Shown here: positions 1-10,840 of the stretch, piece after piece | Position numbering within the stretch: position 1 is the stretch's first letter | Layout of the letters: each line of letters opens with the position of its first letter | NCBI GenBank assembly: GCA_024760905.1 | Contig: CM045729.1 | Span: 46,433,580 to 46,497,579 of the forward strand | From: Plotosus lineatus | Lineage: Eukaryota > Chordata > Actinopteri > Siluriformes > Plotosidae | Length of the DNA: 64,000 nucleotides | Direction of reading: 5' to 3' | Notes under the pieces: generated by a model | The model's input: the letters and a program-made list of their open reading frames with translations, nothing else | The model's database searches: none | What the model was told of the DNA's origin: nothing | Made by a program: the position numbers and the translations under genes

Positions 1-266
1 TTTTATTTCAGGCAAATTGATGCACTTTAAATCTTTTTCTTTAAAGATTAAAAATCGTTAATAAAGTTATTCTTTGTTGGAAGTTGATCTGGATTTCTTC
101 CTTTTTTTGTATTTCATAATGATAATGAGGATTTATTATGTTAATAAGGATACAGTGTACAGTATGCAGAGGATGAGTTATAAAAATTTTGTAGACAAAT
201 AACACTATTTATATTGGGGGGGGGCAAAATGTCTTCCTCTTCCTAGGGAGGGCGCAACACAAAATG
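1..266. other. AT-rich sequence, nothing recognised
   Basis: No open reading frame of note, no repeat signature and no RNA gene is visible. It leads directly into the Tigger-like element. Confidence 0.5.
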
Positions 267-1178
267 CAATCGGCCCTCTACTTACAAAATTAATCTGTTC
301 CAGTGCCTTTTTCGTAAACTGGAGTTTTAGTAGAGTCGAGGTGCATTTTACATGTAAAACGCATGATTCGTTCCAAGGCTCCCAAGACAACCCCATAAAC
401 CCTTTAACAATTATATAAGTCCACCAATTTTGTATGAAATATGTGTTAAAAGTAAAAGAAAATTATTTACCTTTTTTTAAATCTCTCAAACCACCCATGC
501 GACACTTTACAGTCCGGGAGTTGCTGGTCTGAAGAACCCCCACCCTCCTTCTCGAGGTCCTTAAATATGGCGGTTGCTTTTTCCAAAATAATTGCCTCCA
601 TCACTGTACCTCCGCTTTTAATGCCTCCTTCTGCTTCAATATCGTCCTGATTGTAGAGGGGTTTCGACCATACTCCTTTGCGATTTCGCTCAACCGCATC
701 CCATTTTCGTATTTTTTTATTATCTCCTGCATCATTTCGATTGATAACGGAGCCCGCTTCTTCTTTTCGGTGTCACCGAGAATCACTTTCTTGTGGTCCA
801 TGATGGATAACGAAATATAACGCTGCAATGATCACTCTCAAAAAAGTCAAGAGCCAACAGTCCTGTTCAACTCTCCTTCATGAACAAACAGGAAGTGACA
901 AACAGGAAGTTACAAACAGGAAGTATGGGTACAGGAATGGGTACAATTCAGCTCCCTCCTGGCCAATGGGAGGACAGCGGGGTGGGATGTTGAGAGAAAG
1001 CCAATGAGAGAGCAACTGGTTGAATGTTTGAATGATGCATTTGAATTTTTGAATGGCGCGTTTGGCGCTTTTCATATGAAGAGGTTGTTTCGTATACAGA
1101 GGACAAAAATTCAGGAAAATGTTTTTCCGAGCCTGGATTTTTCGTATTCAGAGGTTTTCGTAAGTCGAGGGCCGACTG
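267..1178 (-). mobile_element. Non-autonomous Tigger/pogo-like DNA transposon
   Basis: The terminal inverted repeats read CAATCGGCCCTCTACTTAC at the left and, on the other strand, CAGTCGGCCCTCGACTTAC at the right. A TA dinucleotide follows the right end, as expected for Tc1/mariner/pogo target duplication; the left TA has mutated. The 0.9-kb body lacks a DDE catalytic domain and keeps only the N-terminal DNA-binding module (601-828, minus strand). Related copies lie at 8170-8867 and 42219-43048. Family assignment follows from the TIR sequence and the HTH; the exact subfamily is unknown. Confidence 0.8.
601..828 (-). pseudogene. Tigger transposase N-terminal HTH remnant (75 aa)
   Basis: This open frame encodes a psq/CENP-B-type N-terminal helix-turn-helix. 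It begins with MDHKKVILGD after an in-frame upstream Met, has the segment RLSEIAKEYGRNPSTIRTIL typical of Tigger and jerky proteins at residues about 44-63, and stops shortly after KQKEALKAEVQ. Tigger transposases are normally about 500-600 aa with a second CENP-B HTH and a DDE_1 catalytic domain; both are absent. The frame itself is unbroken, so it could still make a small DNA-binding peptide, but no promoter evidence is visible. It lies wholly inside the TIR-bounded element. Confidence 0.7.
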
Positions 1179-1467
1179 TAATTGAGAAGCACTGACCTAA
1201 TGGAAACTTACTCATTTTCAGATGAAATTCAACCAGCAGTGATAGTAAAAATAAATTCACAAGATTAGCTAATCCTTAAGAAGTACCAATGAAATAAGAA
1301 AACGTACTTTTGAAAAAAGTAATAGTTTTCGCAATTTGATGTCTTGAAGCTATTTGGTGAGTTTGTTTAGAAAATCTTTTATCAAGACAGATGAAAGTGT
1401 TCTCAGGAGCACTCATCCCAGCAAATTCAGTTCAATTTGATGTTCAGAGGAATTGCCAAGACCTCAA

Positions 1468-1575
1468 GGTTTAAACATTCATTCATTAATTTTCTTAATC
1501 ACTTAATCTTAATTAGGGTCGTGGGGAGGCTGGCACCCATCTTAGCCAACTCTGGGCGTTACTCTGGGACCTCCG
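1468..1575 (-). repeat. SINE 3' tail fragment (L2-like tail)
   Basis: A (CATT)n start followed by TTAGGGTCGTGGGGAGGCTG and an ACTCTGGGC motif is the reverse complement of the L2-derived tail shared by V-SINEs and by the type A SINE of this window. No tRNA head remains. The 289 bp before it (1179-1467) hold nothing recognisable. Confidence 0.7.
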
Positions 1576-3773
1576 TGCTGCCGGTATGTAAACATGTTAA
1601 ATGTTTTCATTATTTGTAAATATTTTCACCTTTTTCAGTAATGGAAAGCCACCAGTGAGGTTTTGATATTCTGCAAGTTGTCACCTGATATTGATTGGCA
1701 TGCACCAATGTTTTCCTCATAAATATCACATACGATAGATAGGCCACGCCCCATGGCAGATGTCTCTGTCTATTCATCATATTGGTAAGTTAGTTATAAC
1801 AGTATATAGCAAAGCACTGTGTTTCTGAGCTGTCAAACTTGATTTAATTGTCTATCTTTTTGCTGCTGTAAGCCATATCTGAGAATGAGTGGCAATGACC
1901 AAGACACCACTGGAAGTGCCCACAAAGGGCACCGGAGCCTCAAAACTACATCGTGGAGCAATGAATAAGTGTGGATCGTTCTGATTTATCATAATGTCTT
2001 TCACATCATATGGACAGCTGGGTGCATGTGCAAACACCCGGGAAAGCGGCATGATATTCTGAGCAACAGTTTGCTGGGAAACCTTGAATGCCAAAATTTA
2101 TATGGATAAAATATACAAAATTACACAAACTGACAGACAGAGAGATTGATATTTGCATATAAATGTGCTCACTTATGTTCTATGAACTAAAGTTCTCTTT
2201 TGTAAAGTTTTTTTTAGAATGTCACAACTTTTACTTTTTCTTTTTACATTGTCACAATTGGGACACAATGTCCAGACAACCCAGTCACCATTGTTTACAT
2301 TCCATATTTTTTGACTATTTATATCTTCCACATCTGTCTGCTATCCTGGGCTCTATATAAACTCTGCTTTCCTTTAAGCTTGGTGTGAACATCCATCAGT
2401 GTCTACTGTGTGTTAGTTCACTAAGCTCTTGGATCCAGAGAACCGGGAGATGATCACCCATCGCCCATTGATTTCAGATCAAATCTGAAGTCACAAATTG
2501 CACCAAACAACCCTTTATAGTGATGTGATCCTGAACTGAATGAATATCACATCTGTGAGATGTGCTGCACAAACAAGTCCGAACCATGCACACCTCACCA
2601 TGCAACTTACAAAAATTAAAGGACAGATACCAAAGCACACCTTTCGAGGTGTTGGGGTGTCGCTATGATGGGTTGGGTCATTTTGGTGACACAATTTGGA
2701 CATACACAATAATAAACAGGTGGTTTTGATATAAAAAAAAACATAAAAGTAATCGTATTAAAAGAATAATAAACATTATTATAAAGATTTTAAAACTGCT
2801 TTATAAATCATCATGTCATAAACAAAGCTGTTGTCTGTCAGAGAAACATACCAAGCTTGAGGAGATGTGAGGCGTAAATAGGGGACGCTTCATATATAAA
2901 TTCATGGTTCATTACAGACTGTGGAGAGTGGGATGAGTGCAGTGGAGGGTAACTAAGATCTGTTGGGATTTTTTTGGATGGAGCTCAGTTTCCCAGTGGC
3001 AGATGGTTGAAAGATGAACTGATCAACCAGTAATGACAGAAAAAAAGTTGTTTGTTGTGTTGATCAGTTAAGCAAAGAGAACAACTTTCATGGGTGTCCA
3101 GACTTTTCTTAGTGCCTGTAGTGTGTGCCGGAAACTGGTTCAGTGGAGGACAACATCTTTTCTCCTTAAAGCAGCCAGTTTTATTCAAGAGAAATAATAC
3201 TGTAGTTTGTGGAGTTCTGTGATTCTGCTTGAAAGCCATTATGGAGAGTTGGCTATGTAGGTCAGCTGAAATCAGTGTACGTTTTTCTCTTCACAGCCAA
3301 AACCAACTACAACCTGTCACTGATGAACACTTCAAAATCTAGGAATTCTTTCCTATTTAATACAAAATCTTGTTTTCGAAAGCGGATGAAAATGTTATTG
3401 ATTTTAATTAAAGAAACATTTGATTCCTTTGCTCCACTGCTATGAAAGTAAAGATTAAACTGTTTGGTATTTATGAAATGACTCACCTGTTATTATGTGT
3501 TCATCTTCCTCTAGCATCAGGATGGTCCTGAAGGTTCCACACTCTCTTTTGTGTCTGACTAAAACCTTAATGCATTAATGGCATCACTCTGCTTTGTTTT
3601 GTCACTAGTAAGTTAATGTGTTAATGTGATTTGTCTTATGGTCTGCGGGAGTTGGTGTTTTAGCACCTGGTTGTAAATGCACTGACAGCACCATGCTCAC
3701 AATCATTAGTTCCCATGAATAAGCATGATAAATACTGTACACCAAGATACCCTTTGGGATTTTTGTATGTTTT
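1576..3773. other. Mostly unique sequence, no firm gene
   Basis: About 2.2 kb without a clear transposon. The only frame with amino-acid composition resembling real coding sequence is at 1852-2094 on the minus strand, listed separately. Around 2720-2800 the sequence is A-rich. No tRNA, rRNA or ncRNA gene is seen. Confidence 0.4.
1852..2094 (-). CDS. Possible unrecognised exon or gene fragment
   Basis: An 80-residue frame of balanced composition, with residues such as APRCSFEAPVPFVGTSSG in its middle. It ends at a TAG after WLTAAKR. Upstream on the minus strand, ...TTGGCATTCAAG precedes GTTTCCCAGC and could be a weak splice acceptor; no good donor is visible, so it would have to be a terminal exon. 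I do not recognise the family. It could equally be a chance frame or a decayed gene fragment. Confidence 0.2.
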   Translation of the reverse strand: MAFKVSQQTVAQNIMPLSRVFAHAPSCPYDVKDIMINQNDPHLFIAPRCSFEAPVPFVGTSSGVLVIATHSQIWLTAAKR

Positions 3774-3798
3774 TATATATATATATATATAGTATATA

Positions 3799-3840
<42 letters not shown>
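3774..3840. repeat. (TA)n microsatellite
   Basis: An interrupted TA/GTATA tract that has replaced the outermost left end of the adjoining Tc1 copy. Confidence 0.95.
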
Positions 3841-3841
<1 letters not shown>

Positions 3842-3930
3842 AATTGTGAATTGTGAATAAAGACTGAATACAATGATGTGGAAGTGCCACATTTCAATAT
3901 TTTATTTTGAATAGGACATAGATGACAGGG

Positions 3931-4212
3931 TCAAGAGTTTAAACTGAGAAACTGTATCATTTTAACGGAAAAATATGTTGATTTTAAAATTAATGGTGTC
4001 AAAAAAAATCTCAAGAAAGTTGGGACCAGGCCATTTTCACCACTGTGAGGCGTCCCCTCTTCTACAACAGTCTGCAAACATCTGGGGACCGAGGAGACAA
4101 GTTTCTCAAGTTTAGAAATAGGAATGCTGTCCCATTCTTGACTAATACAGGCCTCAAACTGTTCAACTGTCTTGGGCCTTCTTTGTTCCACCTTTCTCTT
4201 TATGATGCACAA
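3931..4212 (-). pseudogene. Tc1 transposase C-terminus (broken)
   Basis: The minus strand reads IIKRKVEQRRPKTVEQFEAC and continues into the C-terminal tail of the DDE_3 domain, closely matching the other Tc1 copy near 60765-60930. The frame stops being transposase exactly upstream of the codons for the catalytic glutamate (I-E-N), where foreign sequence begins. Tc1 transposases are about 340 aa with HTH domains followed by a DD34E catalytic core; here the second aspartate segment is missing, so the copy cannot be active. Confidence 0.75.
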
Positions 4213-4223
4213 AATGTTCTCTA

Positions 4224-4962
4224 TCGAGGTTTTTCAGTCACGTGACCGCCGAGTAGCTGCCGCCATAATGGGGTGAAAACAAACGTGTACTTACTTTGGA
4301 GATGCCTGTTTTTAGTGTGGTAGATTATACAAATATGAATGTTGACAGCGGTAATACAATCCCAGTGTTTTCCGAGCTCCCAGGTAATTATGATAACGTC
4401 ATAAACAACAGTATATTCAAAAGCTACGGTTAACAGGGCTAACAAATGACCCGTACGTTTTGCCCGATGGTTTGTTTGTTAACTACACGGATAAAGCAAC
4501 AGACAGGATACCTGGTATAACATACCCAGATATCTTTAATTATTTGATTAATCACACATCTGATCATATTCACGAAAAACTGAAGTTTCAAAGAGCTTAG
4601 AGTGTAGCAATCATTGTTAATGATTACTCCCCCCCGGAACTTGGTATAGTCCGGTTCTGTGATGCATTGTGGGATTAAACAAGTGAAGCAGAAACCAAAG
4701 AATGGCATGGTTATTGTGTGTGTTAGAACACGTATTAAAGACTGTTAAAGTTAAATCTGGTAAGCGTATGAGTATTTTTTATCTGGATGGGTTTCGGCAC
4801 TTTGCGAGTATATTATACCCAGGAAAGTCTCTAATATTGCCCATGGCAAGCTGTGTGAGGACACCAAAGTATTAATCATGGCAAAGGTAATTATGACTCT
4901 TTTTTTTTTTTTTTTTTTTTTATCATTTTGCCTACATTGTATATTAAGCACAAACATGTGGA
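4224..4962 (+). mobile_element. Foreign fragment replacing part of the Tc1 catalytic domain
   Basis: About 740 bp unrelated to Tc1, starting near TTTTTCAGTCACGTGACC and ending after a 20-nt T run and ...AAGCACAAACATGTG. One frame reads LTNDPYVLPDGLFVNYTD and, further on, ITYPDIFNYLINHTSDH. This resembles, from memory, the start of multicopy fish SWIM/YqaJ-type proteins, an inference I cannot test here. Stops and frameshifts are present. The Tc1 stretch encoding the second catalytic Asp is deleted at the junction, so this is a replacement and not a clean insertion. No target duplication is seen. Confidence 0.45.
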
Positions 4963-6017
4963 TCTAAATCTATGAAGAGACAAAACGAAAGAGACGACGT
5001 CTGGATGGAAGCATATGTTGTTCCAGAACCTGAATATACCTTTCTGCATTGACTGTGCATTTCCAGATGTGCAAGCTGCCCATGCCACACACACTCATGC
5101 AACCATATACCATTACAGATGCAGGCTTCTGAACTGAGCGCTGATAACAACTTGGGTTGTCATTGTCCTTTTAAGTCTGGATGACATGGCGTCCCAGCTT
5201 TCCATAAAGAACTTTGAATCGTGATTCGTCTGACCACAGAACAGTTTTCCACTTTGCCACACTCCATTTTAAATGACCCCTGGCCCAGAGAAAACACCTG
5301 CACTTCTGGGTCTTATTTAGAAATGGCTTCTTTGTACTGTAGAGATTCACCTGGCAATGGTGAATGGCACATTCGGTGGATTGTGTTCACCCACAATGAT
5401 TTTTGGAAGTACTGCTGCGCCCATTCTGTGATTTTGCTAACAGTAGCATTCCTGTTTGCGGTGCAGTGCCGTTTAAGGGCCCGAAGATCACAGGCATCCA
5501 GTATGGTTTTTCAGCCTTGACCCATACGCACAGAGATTGTTCCAGATTCTCTGAATCTTTTGATGATATTATGCACTGTAGATGACGATAACTTCAAACT
5601 CTTTGCAATTTTTCCTTGGGAAACACCTTTCTGATATATCTCTATTATCTTTCTGTGTAACATTGGGAAATTGGTGATCCTCTACCCATCTTCACTTCTG
5701 AGAGACACTGCCACTCTGAGAAGCTCTTTTTATACTCAGTAATGTTGCCCATGGACCTCATTAGTGGTAATTGATCTTCCAGCTGTTTGTTATAAGTGCA
5801 ATCAACCTTTCCATGACTCCATGAAATTTAAAATCAACATATTTTTTCTTTAAAATTATACATTTTCTCAGTTTAAACTTTTGACCCTGTCATCTATGTT
5901 CTATTCGGAATAAAATATTGCAATTTGGCACTTCCACGTCATTGCATTCAGTTTTTATTCACACTTTGTAATGGTCTCCCAACTTTTTACTTTTCTGGAA
6001 TCCATTTTGTATACTGC

Positions 6018-6216
<199 letters not shown>

Positions 6217-6641
6217 GGCGGCACGGTGGCGTAGTGGTTAGCACGTCCGCCTCACAGCAAGAAGGCCCGGGTTCGATTCCCGGCCTGGGCGTTTCTGTGT
6301 GGAGTTTGCATGTTCTCCCCATGCTTGTGCGGGTTTCCTCCGGGTGCTCGGTTTCCCCATAATCCAAAGACGTGCACTGTAGGTTAATTGGCCGTTCGAA
6401 ATTGACCGTAGTTTCTCTCCTGCAGCGGCACTGGAACCCAGTTGTATCGGCACTTGCCTTTCCATTGGATCCCTCCGGTGGCGCCGAGACAGGGGGGGAC
6501 TTGCTGCTTGGGTAACATTTGGGTAACATCCCTCATTACTCCCTACCCAGGCTCTGTGCACTGGGGTGTATCACCAGTCGGGATACTGGCCAGAGCGCAG
6601 CCATAGTCCTTCGGGACTGACGGAGGCCTATGCGCTACGCT
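6217..6641 (+). mobile_element. V-SINE-related SINE with unusual 3' module (copy 1)
   Basis: The tRNA-derived head (about 6217-6290) has an A box around GTAGTGGTTAG and a B box GGTTCGATTCC. The V-SINE central domain follows (TTTCTGTGTGGAGTTTGCAT, about 6292-6311), then TTAATTGGCCGTTC. From about 6405 the sequence leaves the normal V-SINE plan and carries some 235 bp of GC-rich sequence ending ...GACGGAGGCCTATGCGCTAC. A near-identical copy, opposite strand, is at 46253-46672. Both are flanked on both sides by TA repeats. The head is a SINE promoter relic, not a tRNA gene. Confidence 0.85.
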
Positions 6642-6642
6642 A

Positions 6643-6694
<52 letters not shown>
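6642..6694. repeat. (AT)n-(GT)n compound microsatellite
   Basis: About 20 bp of AT followed by 32 bp of GT directly after the SINE. Confidence 0.97.
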
Positions 6695-6695
<1 letters not shown>

Positions 6696-8169
6696 CAAAT
6701 CATAGACCTTACATCAACAAGGATTTGAGATGTTAAAGGTTTTGCTGACAGTTAGTACTATAGTTATAATTAATACTTCATTACAGACTGAACCTGGTGC
6801 TGATATGAGACTGAACATCACTTTGCCTGTATCAGAATGTTGAAGAACTGTGTTATACATGCACTAATCTATTACTCGTAAAGAAAATACTGCATAGCAA
6901 TCAGCAAAAGCACATCTAACTTCATTTTTTATATACAAACTCAAAATATAAATACATAAATAAATAAATAAATATATAGCATGCCAAATACTTGGAAAAC
7001 TAGTTTTTAAATACCCCCTCTCCCAAAGAAAAAAAACAAAAAACTTTTGATTATTATCATCATGACTGGCAAGAAGTTTTTCCTTCTTTCTCCATTCTCA
7101 AGTATTCCTTTGAAGATAATTATGGTCTTTTTTATTTTTTACATTGGTTGCTTCTTCATTCTTGCTGAAAATACTGTTTATTTTTTATCGAGAGAATAGT
7201 ATGCTTAGGCATAAAAATAAGGAACTTGCTGTTATATTGAAGCTATAAAAATGGTTTCTATTATTATTGTTATATGTCATCTTTTCTGTTAATTATTTAT
7301 TCAGAAGATAATCAAATTCAGATTTCAAACAATGATAATGGTAGTGTGGATGAGAAAAATGGGAGAGAGACAAAAAGGGCACGGAAAGGGAAAGACGGGG
7401 ATGGGGAGAGAGTGAGCAGGAATAAATTTTAGGAGAGATGCTTAATTGCAATATAAATAATGCATAATTTTATTCTGTTAGTGTTACTTCGGATAGATGA
7501 ATTAGATATCCCATTCATTGGCTCGTATTTTTCCTATCAGAAGAGAGAGGGGGGGGGGTGCAGTGTGGTCTGGGAATTCAGCATCTGACATTTTGACAGC
7601 CGTTGTTGGAAATTATTCTTTGCTCTGTTCAGTAGGAATCATGCATTTCTTGCTCAAACCTCCTCCTACCCTTCCATTCTGTTTTAGGAGAAGCGTGAGA
7701 TAATGAAAGGGGTGTTTAATTTAGCTATACAACACGTAACACTTACAGAATTCAAAAGTTTTACAGTTACACCTGTCTTTATCCTCACTCACACCCCTGC
7801 TTTGCAACATCATTTTGATGCACTGTTTGATCAGCATCAGTTACAGCCTTGTTGTCATCCATCCCCCATTTTGCTTCTTCCACAGACAGGATTCTGATCA
7901 TTCCGGAGGCTTGACAAACACTTTTATTGAGTTAGTGTGTGATTTCAAACAGATGGCCTCAAAACAAGACTGAAAATGTAGTCTTCAGAATCACCGCCCA
8001 CTGTGACTCACTCCATTTGAGTGGCAGACAGTCACAACATATTTGGGGAGTAGCATAACTGCATTCGCTGGATCAGTGTAATGCTCCAAATATCTGTATC
8101 TGTGTTCAAGTTTAAACCCAGATGCATGTTGGCTGGAAGCCAACAACTATGCCCTTAGAAATACTAATA
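6695..8169. other. Unique AT-rich sequence
   Basis: No convincing exon or transposon. A purine-rich patch (about 7365-7432) and a G run (about 7550) are the only compositional features. Short chance frames are present. Confidence 0.4.
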
Positions 8170-8867
8170 CAGTCGGCCCTCTACTTACAAAATCCATTGC
8201 AGTGCCTTTTTTGTAACCTGGGGTCTTTGTAAGTAGACGTGCATTTTACATGTGAAACGCATGATTCGTTCCAAGGCTCCCAAGACTATCCCATAAATCC
8301 TTTAAAAATTATAAAAGTACACTAATTTTGTATGAAATATGTGTTAAAAGTAAAAGAAATTTATTTGCCTTTTTTTAAATCTCTGAAACCACCCATGTAA
8401 CGCTTTAAAGTCCGGGAGTTGCTGGTCTGAGGAACCCTCATCCGCTTTTAATGCCTCCTTCAGCTTCAATATCGTTCCGAAAGAATCGCCTCCGTCACTG
8501 TATCTCTGCTTTTAAGGTCTCCTTCTGCTTCAATATCATCCTGATTGCAGAGGGATTTCGGCCATACTTCTTAGTGATTTCGCTCAACAACACATCCCAC
8601 TTACGTATTTTTTATTATCTCCTGCTTCGCTTCGATTGATAACGGAGCCCGCTTCTTCTTTTCAGCGTCACCGAGAATCACCTTCTTGGGGTCCATCATG
8701 GAAAACAAAATATAACGCTGCAATGATCACTCTCAAAAAACTTACAAGCCAACAGTCCTGTTCAACTCTCCTTCACAACGAACAAACAGGAAGTATGGGT
8801 ACAGGAATGGGTACAATTCAGCTCCCTCCTGGCCACTGGAAGGCCAGCGAGGAGGGATGTTGGGAGA
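8170..8867 (-). mobile_element. Tigger/pogo-like element, truncated copy
   Basis: It starts with TIR CAGTCGGCCCTCTACTTAC at 8170, preceded by TA, and is collinear with 267-1178. The HTH-coding segment (about 8440-8710, minus strand) is recognisable but broken by frameshifts. The right half and right TIR are missing because an RTE-type LINE sequence begins at about 8868. Confidence 0.8.
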
Positions 8868-9852
8868 CAGGAAAATGTATTGACTGATGGGCTGGGAAGA
8901 TGGAAAGAGTACTTTGAAGAGCTGATGAATGAGGAAAATGAGAGAGAAAAAACAGTAGAAGAGGTGACTGTTGAGGACCAGGAAGTAGCAAAGATTAGTA
9001 AGGGTGAAGTGAGGAGGGCACTGAGGAGGATGAAGAATAGAAAGGCAGTTAGTCCTGATTACATACCGGTGGAGGTATGGAAGTATCTAGGAGAGGTAGC
9101 AGTAGATTTTCTGACAAGAACATTCAACAAGGTCTGAGAGAGTGAGCAGATGCTGGAGGAATGGAGGAGAAGTGTGCTGGTGCCCATTTTTAAGAACAAG
9201 GGAGAGCGAGGAACGGTGATGTTACAGGGAGCAGAGAAGGTAGAGGATTTTAAGTACTTAGGCTCAACAATCCAAAGTGTTATTATCCAGAGAGTGTGGA
9301 AAAGAGATGAAGAAGCGTGTGCAGGCAAATTGGAGTGGTTGAAGAAAAGTGTCCGGTGTGATGTGTGATAGGAGAGTATCAGCAAGAATGAAAAGAAAAG
9401 TGTACAAGATGGTAATGAGGCCAGCGATGTTGTATGGTTTAGAAACAGTGGCACTGAGGAAAAGACAGGAGGCAGAGCTGGAGGTAGCAGAGATGAAAAT
9501 GTTGAGGTTCTCTCTAAGAGTAACGAGGATGGATAGGGTCAGGAATGAGTACATCAGAGGGAGAGCCCATGTAAGAGGTTTTGGAGACAAAGTCAGAGAG
9601 GCTAGATTGAGATGGTTTGGACATGTACAGAGGAGGGATAGTGAATATATTCGCAGTAGGATGCTGAGGTTGGAACTACCAGGCAGAAGGCCTCGAGGAA
9701 GACCAAAGAAGAGATTTATGGATGTGGTGAAGGAAGACATGAAGGTGGTTGGAGTAAGAGAAAAAGATGCAGAGGACCGGGTGAGATGGAGGCGGATGAT
9801 TTGCTGTGGCGACCCCTGAAGGGAACAGCCAAAAGGAAAAGAAGAAGAAATG
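8868..9852 (+). mobile_element. RTE-type LINE, internally deleted 3' part
   Basis: The sequence begins in the reverse-transcriptase linker (RWKEYFEELMNEENERE on the plus strand), jumps by internal deletion at about 9200-9230 to the C-terminal part, and ends with the motif GGCGACCCCTGAAGGGAACA followed by an A/G-rich tail. The same 3' end recurs at 29514-29632 and 56793-56830, and in modified form on the type B SINEs. The clade (RTE or RTE-X/Expander-like) is inferred from the protein motifs. Confidence 0.75.
8880..9819 (+). pseudogene. RTE-type reverse transcriptase remnant
   Basis: Three frames together cover the finger/linker region and the C-terminal domain. The first (8880-9137) covers the linker and the segment AVDFLTRTFNKV. 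The second (9150-9368) contains EEWRRSVLVPIFKNKGE and then, after a deletion, EDFKYLGSTI. The third (9349-9819) contains RLRWFGHVQRRDSEY and GRRPRGRPKKRF and ends with MICCGDP. The palm with the catalytic YADD-type motif is missing, so the copy is dead. Its closest relative here is the minus-strand fragment at 25309-26722. Confidence 0.75.
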
Positions 9853-9854
9853 GA

Positions 9855-9993
<139 letters not shown>

Positions 9994-10022
9994 CACCACG
10001 TTATCACATTAAATGTACTTTT

Positions 10023-10387
10023 TGTTACGTCTGGAGCATATACGTCGGACCCAAAGATGCAGGAGACCATGTAAGAAGATTCAACGATTTTGTTTTTGCA
10101 CTGGGAAAATCTAAATCACTGGTAATAATTATTCATGGGAAATTGGTCGAGCACGAAGCAGGATACCAGGAGTCAGAGAGATCACAGAGAAATGGAATCA
10201 CAAGGATAGACAATCTTGTGCAGGAGGGAAGCACGCCGCTCCTATTTATAGCTCGCTGATTGCTGATTGCTGAATGAAAACAGGTGCGCTCACTGGATCT
10301 CGCCTGCAGGTAACAGCCATGCCTCTCGCCAGCGCTTGTAATGAATGAAGAGAGAGTTAACGCTGCCAACCAGCACACACCATAACA
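10023..10387 (-). mobile_element. Solo LTR of the sushi/Tf1-like gypsy element
   Basis: 365 bp bounded by TGTTACGTCTGG...ACCATAACA, so TG...CA termini, with a perfect 5-bp target duplication CTTTT at 10018-10022 and 10388-10392. It is collinear with the LTR at 29168-29513 and oriented on the minus strand like it. A TATA-like element lies near 10246-10252 (reverse complement). Solo LTRs arise by recombination between the two LTRs of a full element. Confidence 0.9.
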
Positions 10388-10531
10388 CTTTTCCATTGAC
10401 TACTGCACAGAGTTTTATTAATAATCTTCCACAAATGATTCACTATGATTGAACCATCATTAAATCCCAGAGAACTCAATCAAGCCACTGAGTGCGTTGA
10501 GTCAAATTTATGCCATAAGGTAGATAATGTA

Positions 10532-10655
10532 TCATTCATTCATTCATTCATTCATTCATTTTCTGAACTGCTTAATCCTAAGTAGGGTCACCGGGAGGCT
10601 GGCGCCCATCTCAGCCAACTCTGGGTGAGGGCAGGGTACACCCTGAAACATGCAC
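10532..10655 (-). repeat. SINE 3' tail fragment with (ATTC)n
   Basis: (TCAT)n followed by the antisense L2-like tail (GGAGGCTGGCGCCCATCTCA). No head. Confidence 0.75.
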
Positions 10656-10840
10656 ACTAAAACAGAACACGTGCAAATTAGAACAAAAATGGCATCAGAC
10701 TCAATGAATCGTTTTACAACCAGAATGGAAGGAGAGTCTCCTTAATTACAGAAAGGCTCTTAGAACAATATTTTGCTAAAGCTAGAACAATATTCTTCTG
10801 AAATCTAATAGAAGATAGCAAAAACAATCCAAAATATTTC

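Larger units (their letters stand above)
3828..6009 (-). mobile_element. Tc1/mariner element, disrupted copy
   Basis: The long terminal repeats contain the shared core GTGGAAGTGCCA...TTTCAATATTTTATT near 3876 and its inverse near 5890-5945. They match the copy at 59055-61159, where both TIR ends are intact. The right end runs ...GGAATCCATTTTG with a TA at 6010-6011; the left end is eroded into a TA microsatellite. Transposase frames run on the minus strand. The catalytic region is interrupted by unrelated sequence at about 4224-4962. Antisense motifs on the plus strand, such as GAAGCATATGTTGTTCC and GACCACAGAACAGTTTTCC, correspond to conserved transposase segments. Confidence 0.85.

Noticed and set aside
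6217..6290. tRNA gene-like sequence with A and B boxes (also at 19079, 46653 and 61911)
   Set aside because: These are SINE heads. The cloverleaf is degraded and the sequence continues into SINE bodies, so they are not functional tRNA genes.
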